Assembly (NCBI GenBank): GCA_036250195.1
Contig: JAVHZZ010000002.1
Location: forward strand, 65,044,205-65,108,204
DNA: 64,000 nucleotides
Origin: Mixophyes australis
Lineage: Eukaryota; Chordata; Amphibia; Anura; Limnodynastidae
Direction of reading: 5' to 3'
Notes under the pieces: model-generated
What the model saw: the letters and a program-made list of their open reading frames with translations, nothing else
The model's database searches: none
Told to the model about the DNA's origin: nothing
Made by a program: the position numbers and the translations under genes
Shown: positions 35,971 through 47,210 of the stretch, piece after piece
Layout of the letters: every line of letters begins with the position of its first letter
Numbering within the stretch: position 1 is the first letter of the stretch

Positions 35971-36331
35971 TAAAAGACTGCCAAAATGATCTGGTATTTT
36001 GCTGGGACACCTATGCTGCCTGCACAGCATTCGACCACGCCCGGCGTAATGAAGTCACTGCAAGGGGGCAGATGCCCGCTTCAGCATGTATTCCAATCAA
36101 AGGAACCATTATATTTATAGGGTGTACAATTTAAGTGAGAAACATGCTTAGGTGCCACAAGTGCTAACATAAATTACTTAATATAATATTATTTCTTTTT
36201 TATATGTAAACAAATGCACATTAAACAGCGGTGCTCAAATTAATATTAGAAAAGTTGAATGTAAAGAGTCACACCAATTATAGCACTGCTTCATTGGAGG
36301 CGGCTGCTTTCCTTCAGGTTGTTGGATGGTA
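35971..36331. other. Unassigned interval
   Basis: No recognised gene or repeat. Confidence 0.4.
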
Positions 36332-36513
36332 GGTCCAAGCAGGGCCGTAACTAGGGCTGTGCGACAGGGGTGACCGCCCAGGGCGCAACGCTGAAGGGGG
36401 GCGCAATTTAGGAATATTTTAGGTTCATTTGGTTAAAATTGAGGGCTAGGGCGGCGGCATTTGTCTTTCTTGCCCCAGGCTCTAGAATTCTAAGTTACGG
36501 CTCTGGGTCCAAG
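36332..36513 (+). mobile_element. 166-bp hAT-type MITE family E, copy 1 (TSD GGTCCAAG)
   Basis: The element 36340-36505 has ends CAGGGCCGTAACTAG and AAGTTACGGCTCTG. It is flanked by a perfect 8-bp duplication GGTCCAAG (36332-36339, 36506-36513). The interior reads GGGCGCAACGCTGAAGGGGG. An inverted copy lies at 36838-37003. Confidence 0.93.
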
Positions 36514-36829
36514 CGAATCTAAATGAAGTAAAAAAAAAAAAAAGACACAAATATGTTTGGAGACCATTTTTAGAAGATCCCCTCTGAGACATGGAGGAGT
36601 CACAGTTTGATGAGCTTTCAAATCACTCCACTGGTACGCATTTTATTATCACCTAATAGTTTTCTGAATATTGTCCTACACTACTGCACTACGGCGCCCC
36701 GTGTCCTTCTGTTTCATTGTACAGTTATGAGTTTGCATTTTTACTTGAAGTTAGAAATGAACAATTTACACACAACTGCCCACTCTCCTGGAATATCCAG
36801 GAGACACCTGAACATTGATATTATTATGA

Positions 36830-37011
36830 CTTACACGCAGAGCCGTAGCTCAGAATTCTAGCGCCTGGGGCGAGAAAGACAAATGCCACCCCCCTAGCCC
36901 TCAATTTTAACCAAATGAACCTTAAATATTCCTAAACTGCGCCCCCCTTCAGCGTTGTGCCCTGGGCGGTCGCCCCTATCGCCCAGCCCTAGTTACGGCC
37001 CTGCTTACATG
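36830..37011 (-). mobile_element. 166-bp hAT-type MITE family E, copy 2 (inverted)
   Basis: The element 36838-37003 is the reverse complement of copy 1, with ends CAGAGCCGTAGCTC and AGTTACGGCCCTG. The flanks are CTTACACG and CTTACATG, an 8-bp duplication with one mismatch. The separate TSD shows an independent insertion. Confidence 0.92.
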
Positions 37012-37826
37012 TGTGCCGCCATTCACCTAGCCTCACCGCCAAGACTATTTAAAGAGATTCCTTGGGGACGATCCCATAACACATCCCCTAAGGAAGTCAC
37101 ATGACTCTGACGAACAGCATTGGGACACGCCTACTACACATTCGCCTTTCATCTCTGTTCTTCCAACCGCCTAGATCAAGACTGACATCCAGAGGACTAA
37201 CGTCACAGCAGTGGAGACAGCGGACTTTTGAGATCTTTCCACACTGATTTCACCCATACTAAACATGAGTGCATAACTATAACACAAACTGTGAACTATA
37301 TTAACGTACTTCACCACTGATTAGTCACCCTCTTTTCTCCCCCATAGATGAGACCTGTATACTATCATCAATATCATATGGAAAGTTAACAAGAAAGAGT
37401 GTGTGACATGAGAATAAACCTGTACATGCATTTCTTTGTTTACCAAAGAAAGACATTTATAAATAAATAAATTGGGCATAAAACATACTTCACTATTGCT
37501 GCACCTCTTTTCTTTCTGGTGAGAAAATAAGAGCTTGGAATAGGGTGCAGTATAACGGGAGACCACAGACAGATACAGCTTCACAAATGACCAACGTTCA
37601 TCCACAACAACCAAATGTGACTGACATTGTTTTCTTTAATGCACATACATGCTTAGATGGTAAATCACCATTTGGCATTTTATTGCTTTTTTTTTTTTCC
37701 TACATACATACGTGACACAACCAAATCAGGAGGGCATTACAGTATCACAAGGAACCCATCATATCCAGAGGACTCTCTTGGTCCACAGACTCTTATAGAA
37801 GCAGCCTCTGGATCGGGAACTTGTAT
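37012..37826. other. Unassigned interval
   Basis: No supported gene. A T-run (37686-37699) is present. Confidence 0.4.
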
Positions 37827-38067
37827 GGCCTCAGTGGCGCACGCAGGGGGGGTTCCTGAGTCTCTAGAACCCCCCCCTGCGCTAACTAAGTGGCCACTGT
37901 CCTATACAGCAGCCGCGGCGGTGCTGTTCTGTATACAGCACCGCCGCAGACGCTTCTTATACAGCGGCTGCTGTATAGGACAGCGCTGGCTCTCTCTCGT
38001 TTTTTTTGGGTCGGCGGGGGGGAAACCCCCCCCTTACCCTGACAATCCTCCGTGCGCTGCTGGGCCT
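37827..38067. mobile_element. 231-bp inverted-repeat element, flanks GGCCT
   Basis: The element 37832-38062 has ends CAGTGGCGCACGCAGG and CCTCCGTGCGCTGCTG, and GGCCT on both sides. The interior has a strong foldback: CTGTCCTATACAGCAGCCGC and its complement GCGGCTGCTGTATAGGACAG, plus an inner GCGGCGGTGCTGT/ACAGCACCGCCGC pair. A 5-bp TSD is unusual for hAT; a degraded 8-bp TSD is possible. Confidence 0.8.
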
Positions 38068-38450
38068 ATCATACAGAACAGATCCAGAAGAAGACTTTTA
38101 CCAAGAAAAATGTAATATATTGACACACATGGACATCTTTTATTTGCAACATCTAGCCTAACTCATTTTGGTTGTATGAGTTTGGGTAACCTTGGTACTA
38201 CTTTACATCCAGCTCCCCTACTTATTATTGCCTATTTCAACACATACATTTCACTTTATCCCTTCGGTGATCACAGCGCTTGAGCAATATCTTTCTCATA
38301 GTATACCCTATAGAGCTTGGGTATCTCTATACTCAAGCTGCGCTTACCTTAGTCCCTACTCTGGGCTAAACAGTTTAGAGCTCAGACTACTCCTCTCTCT
38401 GTTTCTAGGTTTTTATATAACTACATAAACATTAGCTGAGTGACATCACT
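38068..38450. other. Unassigned interval
   Basis: No recognised gene or repeat. Confidence 0.4.
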
Positions 38451-38815
38451 CTCAGCAGCATACTTGCCGATTCTCCTGGACTGTCAGGAAGATTCATGAA
38501 TTTTGGGTAGTTCTCCTGGATCCTACCCACTGGCTAATGACGCGATTCACTGTGAATTGTATCATCTATAGTGCTAAACTCCCTGCTGCACCTACCACCT
38601 TACCTCCCATCCAGGAAGGGGAGGGCTGGCAAATTTCAGCCTGGGGGGCAAGACTCAACTCAGCAGACTATTTTAAAGGGAAAAAAAATGCAGGTGGCCC
38701 AAGGTAGCACACTATGGTACCAGCCTGGGGGTCATATGCCCCCCAGTCCAGCCTGCCCCAGCATCCAGGAACTCCCGGGGAGGACATTGTTAAAGTTGGC
38801 AACTATGCTCATCAG
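38451..38815. mobile_element. CATACTTGCC-type element, copy with TSD
   Basis: The element 38459-38807 starts CATACTTGCCGATTCTCCTG and ends AGTTGGCAACTATG. The flanks CTCAGCAG and CTCATCAG match at 7 of 8 bases, as expected for an old 8-bp duplication. It is the same family as 63488-63717. Confidence 0.8.
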
Positions 38816-39970
38816 CCAAGAAATTGCAAAGAATTACAGGTAATGTAGTGTTTGCAGTTTCTTTTTTTTCTGCCATTTTGTTGAAGCCAACATTCATTTA
38901 AACATAGGTAGATTTCTACAGGAAAGTTATTCCTGGGCTATAGACAAAGTGGTATATTTTATTTAATGCAGACACTAACTGGGGGTTCCTTGAAGCTTCT
39001 TTCTCCCAATCTTTACCCAAGTAAAAATCGAGACAACATAAGTCCCACCTGTCATCCATGTGACACATTACCCATTTCACACAAAACATTTTTAACATTG
39101 GAAACTTGTGCACAGACAAGAAGGGGGAAGTAGTGAACAAGACATACCTCCCGACCTTCCATACTGATCGGGACAAAGCTGTCATGATTGGGACAGCAGG
39201 ACAGAGTCCTCAAATTGGAACGGATCTGCCTAAATCAGGACAATTGGGTGGAATTCCAGCCTGTCACAAACTATGGCATTAATGACCCCTATTAGTGTCT
39301 GGTGGCACAGAGCCACCTATTTGGTGAGGATACAACTCACACGCATTTGCTGTGTTGATGTTCAGGTTGGGGCAATGAAGGGACAGATTTAATGCGGAGA
39401 GCATTTAACATTAGTGATGATTATCTGAATGGGTTGTGACGTCATTACAAGTGCTGGGTGCACACCTTTGTCTATAAGTATCTGGCAATGCGAGCATGCA
39501 GTGGCCAGATTATTGAGTCACTTTCAGATCAGTATCCAGCATTCTGGACTGTGATTCCCATATACCTGAGCTTGGATTTACTTTGACCATCGTTTATTCA
39601 CTGCTTGTATACCAGACCTTGACTACACATCTGACTATCATTTATTTACTACCTGTGTACCAGACCATAATTTTAAACTTTAACTACAGTTTATCTTACT
39701 TACTATTGACCTTAGTTTGCATGTTCTGATACCAGTTAAAATGCCTACCTGTGCATTATCTATATTGGACCTTCTGTACAGCAACTACTACAATGATACA
39801 TGTGTCACATACAACCTGGCTATAGGACCAGACAGACCAGCTCCATTCCCTGAACCAGATCGTGTTTTATTCTTTGCTCATGTTGTTTACCTTACATCAT
39901 TATTGCATTTAGCATAGAGACTTAGTACAGGGTATCAGTGGCCTCAAGCCACTGAGTTCTAGCCAACTTA
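38816..39970. other. Unassigned interval with one repeat fragment
   Basis: 39140-39255 (ACATACCTCCCGACC ... GGACAGCAGGACAG) resembles a small dispersed repeat with 'gggaca' motifs. No gene is supported in the remainder. Confidence 0.4.
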
Positions 39971-39974
39971 AAAA

Positions 39975-40205
39975 TAGAGATGCTTAGGCTTGGTTCCCCG
40001 AGAACCGAACACACCCGAACTTTGCAGATCCGAGTACCGAGCAGAGCCGGTTCAGTACTTTTGCGCTCCCCTCAGAATTTAAAACGAGGCAAAACGCCAT
40101 TGTTACGTTGTTGGATTCTATATCTATAGCCTTTTGCGTGAAGCCCACCCTGCTCTCTCCATACAAAACACCAGCAACCCTTAACAGTTTTTCCTGAAGC
40201 CGAAC
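39975..40205. mobile_element. Terminal fragment of the 3.7-8.6 kb hAT family
   Basis: Starts TAGAGATGCTTAGG and contains GGTTCCCCGAGAACCGAAC, CCCGAACTTTG and CCGAGTACCGAG. These match, on the opposite strand, the right end of the autonomous element at 8500-8649. Only this end is present, so it is a truncated or non-autonomous relative. Confidence 0.8.
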
Positions 40206-40267
40206 ATACTCTTTTGGATATTGCTATTCATAGCAATCTCCCTGGGTTTAAAGTCAGACAGCCTGGG

Positions 40268-40553
40268 ACATGAATCAGGGCCATCTTTTCCATTGGGCAC
40301 GATGGGCAGCTGCCCGGGCGCCTCACGGGCAAGGGGGCCCCATAGGCAGGGCTCTTAATGAGAATAAATAATCCTGCAAAAGAAAAAAACCTGCAAAAAA
40401 AACCTTCAAGGGTCACTGAGCAAGTACATCTATCTATCTCTATCTCTATATATCTATATCTATATCTGTATCTGTATACATTTATATATCTATATCTAGG
40501 GGCCCGGGTGCACTGCTTTGCCCGGGGGGGGGGGGGGGGGCCCTGACATGAAT
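40268..40553. mobile_element. 270-bp hAT-type MITE family F, copy 1 (TSD ACATGAAT)
   Basis: The element 40276-40545 starts CAGGGCCATCTTTTCCATTG and ends GGGGGGCCCTG. It is flanked by a perfect 8-bp duplication ACATGAAT (40268-40275, 40546-40553). It carries a TATC/TATA microsatellite (40428-40498) and a 17-base G run (40524-40540). A relative is at 59140-59469. Confidence 0.93.
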
Positions 40554-40577
40554 ACCTGACATTCAAATCGGTGACTC

Positions 40578-40823
40578 TGTCACAGTATGCACTCATGACC
40601 GTCACTGTCCATAGATCTCTATGGAGTGTGCAGAGTCACCATCTTTTCAGCCGATGGTTATGACAGATAAAGATCACAGATCTGAATGCAAATCTTGTAA
40701 AACATATATAGTGTGTACACAGGAAGTGGCATGCTGATTGTTATCGGGACTTTTTTTTTCAGTCGTTGGTAAAATCGCTAACGACATCGTATCGGGAGGA
40801 ATTTTCTGTAGTGGGTACCCAGC
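40578..40823. mobile_element. Harbinger-type MITE family D, right-half fragment
   Basis: Matches the right half of 35150-35570 (TCCATAGATCTCTATGGAG, CGGGACTTTTTTTTTCAG) and ends GTGGGTACCCAGC. The left half is missing. Confidence 0.8.
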
Positions 40824-41725
40824 TAGATTTTAGATTTTGGGAAACAAGGGGGGGGAGGAAGTTTGTAATAACACTCATGTCGAACTGTTTGGTGAGTAAA
40901 AATTCTCAACCATGATTAATCTATGTGTGGCTTGCAGTCTACCAGCAATTGTATGACATATATTAATTAAGAGCAACCAACACATGAAATAAATCCAGAT
41001 CACGGCATGACCATGAGTTCTGTAAAGAGAACACTGGAGAGATCTGAACAAACCACAGCATTATTTAGTGCTGTCATAGATATCTCTTTATAGACACAAG
41101 CAAATAGTCACATTACAAAAGCAGACAATGTTTGCTTAGATTATTTAACATCCCTAGTTACAGTCTCTGTGTTATCCATCTGCGTTTTAATTGTTAGTAA
41201 ATAATGCTCACCACTCAGAGCTAACAATATTGTTTAGTCGTATATCTGGCGATTAAGAGATTGTGTAGGACAACAGTTGACTCAGTTGAACATGTAATGA
41301 TGTACAGTGGAGTCTTCATAGGCTGTGCTCTGGGCGGCTGGGCAGTTGTCCAGAGGGAGAGATTTATTATAATATATTGTATACTCAGTAGCTAAGATAA
41401 ATATTTTGTAAACATGCACAGCAAGGAGATGTCATCCATCCAGATCATAGAAGCAATGCTAAGCTTATAGCAGAGCAGCATAACCCATAGAGAAGGCATC
41501 CTGTGGATCACAAGCTGTTAGCTGACAAAGCATGCTGGGAAAATGTACCACCTATTGTAAGGTCTCATGACTCCCATTAAAAGAGCAGTATTTTAGGAAA
41601 GTTTTATTTGCTGAAAAGAGTGTCTGTAAGGGGTAGGATACTTGCACAGTGCGCCTCTGCAGATGTTTCTTCCTCATATTCCTATTACCACCCGTTACAC
41701 AATTTCACACAAGACAACTACCCAT
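40824..41725. other. Unassigned AT-rich interval
   Basis: No gene or element recognised. Confidence 0.4.
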
Positions 41726-41726
41726 T

Positions 41727-41878
41727 GCCCCATAGATTGTAAGCTTGGGAGCAGGGCCCTCTTACCTCTTTGTCTGTTTTACCCAGTTTGTTTATTAGTT
41801 TACTATGTTTGTCCCCAATTGTAAAGCGCTTCGGAATATGTTGGCGCTATATAAATAAATGATGATGATGATATACCA
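41727..41878 (+). mobile_element. SINE-like 3' fragment
   Basis: GATTGTAAGCTTGGGAGCAG, ACCTCTTTGTCTGTTTTACC and a GGCGCTATATAAATAAATGA tail followed by a short GAT repeat. It shares the tail style of the other SINEs but has a different body, so it is probably a second SINE family, 5' truncated. Confidence 0.7.
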
Positions 41879-42089
41879 GGCACCTCCTGAGAGCAGCTGC
41901 CAGGCTAGCACCTTAACATGAGCTCTCACCAGGACATTTGTACTGGGCATCCTGTACACAGACTGAACACTTTTAGTCCTGGACACTGAACTCAGGGTCA
42001 TTTCCTGACATATACAAGTCTTCATAGAACATATTTAAATAAAGATAACAAATACTATACAGTTGCTCCCCCATGATTTCTGCTGGTTG

Positions 42090-43010
42090 GGCAAAGACTG
42101 TGTCCCCCCTCCCCCCCCATTAACTTCTACACAAAAGCCTTCATGCTTCCTTTCTGCATATCTGGTGGTCCTGCCCTAAAATATCCTCCTTTTGGGACCG
42201 AGTTAGGACCCTCCTCTCCTCCCTCCTTCCATGCCTTGTCCGGAAAGACCCATGGTCTGCCCTTCTCTGTTACCCTTTGATTGAGGATGATAGAGAGTCT
42301 GCAAAATTGGCCTCCCATGTCCTGGCTGCTGCGAGTTGCCTAGTAGCTAAGTCTTGGAAACAAGTTGATCCCCCCACTATGGCGGCCCTGCGATCCTATA
42401 TCTGGTTTATTGCCCGGATGGAAAAGATTACATACCACCTGCATGATAAGGATGATAAATTTCACCAGGTTTGGGCCCCTTGGCTTTACTTATAACCCCT
42501 TACCTCCTGTACCATCTCCTTCCTCCTAAATAGACTCCCTAGGTTCATAGGTGGCCTTACTCTTGACTCTCGATGTTGTTTCCCTTCCCAGGGAATCTAA
42601 GCAGTAATCTCCTCTGAAACTCTCATTGCCCCTCTTCTATTTATTTGTTCCTCCTCTTAAAAAGGAAGGATATGGTTGGGGAACTGTGTGGATAATTGGG
42701 AAGAATGTTCTCTTTTTCTTTCAGTCTCGGTGGCGACCAGTGCCCCCCCCCTCCTTCCCCCCTCCCCCACACTATATTGATATAAAATGTGATAGTGTCT
42801 TGAGTATTCTGCATAACAATTGTATACTTACCTGCCTGTTTATTGACAACATCTGGCTATTTTATATATTTGCTACTCAAATATTTTCAGCTTCTTTGAC
42901 TTATGCCCATGACATGTACTGTTCTCTGTTTTTCAAACCCGCCGGAAAACTCTCAGCTTAAAACATTTACCCCTAAGTGTTCTGTTCATAAACATTTAAT
43001 AAATTACCTG
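42090..43010 (+). pseudogene. L1/Tx1-like LINE fragment: ORF2 C-terminus and 3' UTR
   Basis: One frame running from 42157 into 42495 begins HIWWSCPKISSFWDRV, the C-terminal Cys/His motif of L1/Tx1-type ORF2; the copy at 52951-56140 has HIWWDCPVLKPFW in the same place. The following KSWK and Trp-rich text also fits. Upstream RT is absent, so this is a 5'-truncated copy. 42496-43010 is presumed 3' UTR; no clear poly(A) tail or TSD was found. Confidence 0.75.
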
Positions 43011-43273
43011 TACTGATGATGAACAACTATTCACTTTACTTTTACCCTGACTTTCGTGTGGTGCGTCAAGTAACTAACATGAGATATAGCCATGTAGATG
43101 TATAGCACATACCATAACCATTGTGACAGTGACTATAGATTGAAAAATACTCCCAATCAAATGAGATTAGGCTGTCAATGAAATCTGAATAAAAACTTGG
43201 TTAATGACAAAGGTAACTTATTTAAGATGAACAATTGAATTTAACTTTCTAACAGATATTGTACTAAATGGTA

Positions 43274-43307
<34 letters not shown>

Positions 43308-43504
43308 TTTATTTAGTAATGTATAAATACATTTTTGGCCAACCCTGAAACACTGACAAAAATTTACATAGGATTGGGAGTCTTTGTATATCTACAGTCA
43401 CAGTTACAACTGTCGTAAAAGCCCTATAGTAGTCCTTGGCCTTTTGGCCCCCACCCATGAAAATTTTCATTCCTACGCCCCTGATGGTAGGTATGGTATA
43501 ACGC
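43011..43504. other. Unassigned interval with (AAT)n
   Basis: An AAT microsatellite spans about 43274-43308. Otherwise there is no recognised gene or element. Confidence 0.5.
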
Positions 43505-43732
43505 TAAGGGGGGTATTCAATTGACGGCGAGATCGCCGAAAATCCCGCGCTCAAAGAATATTACCGTTAATACGGTAATTACTCGCTGGATTTCAGCTCG
43601 CAGCTCGAGCTGAAATCCAGTGAGTAAATTACCGTAGTAACAGTATTTACGCACAGGATTACCATATTAACGGTAATATTCTTTGAGTGCGGGATTTTCG
43701 GCGATCCCGCCGTCAATTGAATACCCCCCTAA
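43505..43732. mobile_element. 222-bp palindromic Harbinger-type MITE (TSD TAA)
   Basis: The element 43508-43729 has ends GGGGGGTATTCAATTGACGG and the exact complement, and TAA on each flank. Arms of about 105 bp pair almost throughout (AATATTACCGTTAATACGG versus complement), with a centre near GCAGCTCGAGCTG. Confidence 0.92.
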
Positions 43733-44503
43733 GGCTGTGTACATATGGCTTGTCCAATGCAGGGACATAACTATGGGGAACCCATAGTAAAACTTTGAAG
43801 GGACCTCAAGTTTTCTAATTAGGTACACTCTGTCTTACCTCCCCTCACTTACCTTACTGAGACACTGACTGTCCCCTCTCCCTCCACTGTGCTTAATAAG
43901 CTTCCTGCTGTCTGTAGACACCAGAGAGGGGACCTGGTTCATGGAGCCGCAACTAAATGGAGGTCCATCAGCTGAACGTTCCTGGTGGATCCCCTCAGCT
44001 GCTACCCTGATAGGTATGCACTTGGTCCAGATTATACTAACCTTGTGTGCAGCCATTCATACATACTTCCAGAGCGGTAACTAGACATTTTAGTGCCCTG
44101 CATGAGAGAGAACACTGGAGCGCTCCTCATTTTTGTGGGGGCACTAGTAAGCTCCCTGGGTGTCTAGGATCACACGTCGCACTGTCCTAGCTAGAGCTCT
44201 GCAGTTTGGTTACAACCTGTGTTTATTTGCAGCACAAAAACTATTATTATTTAGGGACACGGCCCCAAAGGTTGCAAATGGTCCCACCTCTCTGCTCGGT
44301 GTTACACAAGAAATACGGTTTAATGATCTCTAAAACACCAACAGAGACGTCTGCATATGGAAACATTACACATCACTGGAACAAATAAATTATTTCACCA
44401 ATGTAGAAATTATTTAAGCCTTGGCTTTATATTGATTATGGCTTTTATAAACTGTCTGGTATAATCTTGGTCCTCCAGCAAGCAGGGCAGAGATTAATAA
44501 TTT
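43733..44503. other. Unassigned interval
   Basis: No gene or element recognised; small ORFs only. Confidence 0.4.
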
Positions 44504-44647
44504 GGGGCCTGATTCATTAAGAATCTTAACTTGAGAAACCTCTTATTTCAGTCTCCTGGACAAAACCATGTTACAATGCAAGGGGTGCAAATTAGCATTC
44601 TGTTTTGCACATAAGTTAAATACTGACTGTTTTTTCATGTAGCACTG
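44504..44647 (+). mobile_element. Foldback MITE family B, single arm
   Basis: GGGGCCTGATTCATTAAGAA through TTTTTTCATGTAGCAC matches one arm of the family B element and stops at its centre. The other arm is deleted. Confidence 0.88.
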
Positions 44648-45284
44648 TTCTCCTAACATCTTTAATAAATTTGTTATATCCTCTTATTCAGTCACGTCAC
44701 CCTGAAATACATCTTTAAATTATGTCATGTAGGGAAGGGGACTGAGAAGAGATGCTAGTAGGATAACAGTAAATTAAATCCACATTATTTCACAGAAATG
44801 CAAAAACACCAACACATAACATTGTTAGGAGGATAGTGACAGAATTCCCTTCATCCTGACACTTTATGGTGTGGTGTTCTGCATTCAACGTAGGAATCTA
44901 TCTACCGGTATTGGTGTTATTAATTGTATGATGAGTGTGCCACACCTGTTTCAGTATTTTAAGTAGAATTCCTTCCTTATAGGAAATGAACACAATGACA
45001 AACGAATTTATACTCTCAACAAGCTTGTAGTTCCTTTTATCTTTTTTCCACATTGATTTTGAGCACTAATTGTCCATCCATGTCCCAAGAGATCCCTTGG
45101 CTTGTTTCAAATACATAGGTAGAAAGCGGTGTGAGGGAGGGGTGGGGAGGAAGAGGTGTGAACCTGGAGGTTACCTTGTATTTTACTATTCAGTCTCTAG
45201 CATTGAAACCAGATGGTATACAACTTGTGAATCCTATCTATCATCGCTCTGATGATTTCATCCATCCACTGCTGACATATTTTA
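44648..45284. other. Unassigned interval
   Basis: No gene or element recognised. Confidence 0.4.
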
Positions 45285-45587
45285 AGAAAAATTGACACTG
45301 GGGTCATGAGTTCAATTTCCGACCATGGCCTTATTTTTGTGGAGTTTGCATGTTCTCCCCATGTTTGTGTGGGTTTCCACCGGGTGCTCCGGTTTCTTCC
45401 CACACTTCAAAAACATACTTATAGGTTAATTGGCTGCTATTAAATTGACCTTAGTCTCTCTCAGTCTGTGTGTGTATGTTAGGGGATTTAGACTGTAAGC
45501 TCTATCGGGGCAGGGACTGATGTGAGTGTGCTCTTTGTACAGTGCTGCAAATTAGTGGTGCTTTATAAATAGCTGATGATGATAAAT
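45285..45587 (+). mobile_element. tRNA-derived SINE, copy 4 (5' truncated)
   Basis: Starts within the tRNA-like head (CACTGGGGTCATGAGTTCAA), keeps the body (GGTGCTCCGG, AAAACATACTTATAGGTTAA) and ends GCTTTATAAATAGCTGATGA. The A-box is missing. Confidence 0.9.
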
Positions 45588-46288
45588 ACCTCGTCTGATA
45601 CAACAGGGCTCACCACCCGGCCTTTTGAATTCTTGACACTGCAGCGAGCCAACCCGGGCTGGCTGCGTCACCACTCAGTGGTGCAATGTCACCCGCCAGA
45701 GGCTATTTAAAAATATTCAAAAGTGTCTGGCAGACATTATTTGTTACCACACTTCACTTCCATGCGGAAAACCTATAATCTGCCCCTCTGAGACCTGAGC
45801 TGCTGCAGCCCTGCTATTGATGATGTGATTGCTACCTTTAGGTATCCTTGCTGGACTCAGTAGTAGGACGTTCCCTACGTTATAAGGTGTAATTGCCCAT
45901 AGGGCCAAGCTTGACTCTATCAAACAAATATTTCTAGGTGATACTGCACCCAAAATGCTTTTCAGACATTGCTACGGGCCCATCAGCCTAGCCCCTAGAT
46001 GTATTACACCAGTCTTACCTAAGCAGATGTCACATAGACACACAAGTTCCTACCTGTACTATTTACATCTTAGTATTTTTCTATGAATATTTGTAGGGAA
46101 AAAAAAAAGTCCTTACACAGAGCTGATGATGGAGCTGATGACATCATCAGCAGGTTAGATCATGTGACCTTCGAACAGGTCCACACCAGGGGCAGTTAAA
46201 CCGATGGAAGAAGATGGGTCACAGCCAGACACGGGCCCAGGACCTTATCTAGCTCTGCTTGTGGCTTACAACGTTACATATAAATAAG
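45588..46288 (+). promoter_or_regulatory. 5' flank of the unidentified gene (promoter not resolved)
   Basis: The 700 bp upstream of the first coding exon. It contains GAGCTGATGACATCATCAGC near 46131-46150, which includes a palindromic ATF/CRE-like TGACATCA. A TATAAATA (46279-46286) almost touches the ATG, so it cannot be the TATA box for that start. The transcription start and any upstream non-coding exon cannot be read from sequence. Confidence 0.3.
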
Positions 46289-46393
46289 ATGAGTAATCCT
46301 GACATGACATCACTCAGCCAGCTGGAAGTGCCTCCGGCTGTAAAACATATTTTACGCAAGCTAGAGGACGCACAACTTGTCCGTGCAAAGCAA
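46289..46393 (+). CDS. First coding exon of an unidentified helical/coiled-coil protein gene
   Basis: A 35-codon open exon from ATG (context AATAAGATGA, A at -3) to a strong splice donor CAA|GTGAGT at 46394. It encodes MSNPDMTSLSQLEVPPAVKH and then a Leu/Lys/Arg/Glu-rich helical segment ending VRAKQ. It ends in phase 0. The next supported exon on the same strand is at 62767, also phase 0, and the joined text continues the helix without a break (RAKQ followed by EVAEQLD). I do not recognise the protein family. No signal peptide is present. A general resemblance to small coiled-coil scaffold or cytoskeletal proteins is only an impression. Support comes from the donor, phase match and composition. 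Confidence 0.6.
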
Positions 46394-46700
46394 GTGAGTA
46401 AGACAAATAAACAGTGCTAGTAATATGGTCACTGCATACCACTGCCAATAAAATTCACAATCTCACATAACGTACACGGGCGGTTCATGTGATACATATT
46501 ACAAGTTAATTTAAAGCAGAGACTTGAAGTGAGGGCAGCACATTACGTTATGTAAGAGCATATTCCCCAGTTATATTACACAAGGGCTGTATATAGAAAC
46601 CTGGCAGCTTAGAAAAGGTGGAAGTATAAAGTTTGTTTTCTATAGATGCATGTTACACACATGTGCCTCTGCAACACAGGTTACGCAAATGAATAGACCG

Positions 46701-46705
46701 GTAGT

Positions 46706-46738
<33 letters not shown>

Positions 46739-47210
46739 GTTTATATAGCCCCAATCATATTATGCGGCTCTATAAGATAATATGTAATCAGTCACATCAG
46801 TCTCTGCACCATTAAAGCTTACAGCCTAAATCATACTTGCCCACTTTTTAGATCCTGGAGGGGAGGTCATGTGACAAGTGCATGAATCGCACAGCATTGC
46901 ATAGTGAGGGGGTTGGGCTTGATGACGTGAAATTGAATCATTAAGCCCCGCCTCCTCCATGACTCGGGAGGATGCCTACTCTGACCTAAATTCCCTACCA
47001 CTCACACACATTAGGGTCCATTTCTGTCAACAGACAATTAACCTGGTTTTGGAATAAGGGAATGAGCTGGAGCACCTGGAAGTAACCCACACACACACGG
47101 GGAGAACATACAAACACCTCACTGATAGGGCCCTGTCTGAAATTGAACTAATGGCCCCATCGCTACAAGGCAACGATGTTAACCACTGTGCCACCAAACT
47201 GCCATGGATG
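46701..47210 (-). mobile_element. tRNA-derived SINE, copy 5 (minus), interrupted
   Basis: Starts with an (ATT)n tail at 46701-46738, then ATATAGCCCCAATC and AAGCTTACAGCCTAAAT. It is broken by the element at 46832-46983 and continues with TTCCCTACCACTCACACAC, GAACATACAAACACC and the head complement AACCACTGTGCCACC. Diverged but clearly the same family. Confidence 0.8.
46824..46991. mobile_element. CATACTTGCC-type element nested in the SINE
   Basis: The element 46832-46983 starts CATACTTGCCCACTTTTTAG. The flanks GCCTAAAT and ACCTAAAT match at 7 of 8 bases. Removing it restores the SINE text, which shows the order of insertion. Confidence 0.8.

Noticed and set aside
46279..46286. TATA box for the host gene
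   Set aside because: It lies only a few bases before the ATG, too close to position a transcription start upstream of that codon.
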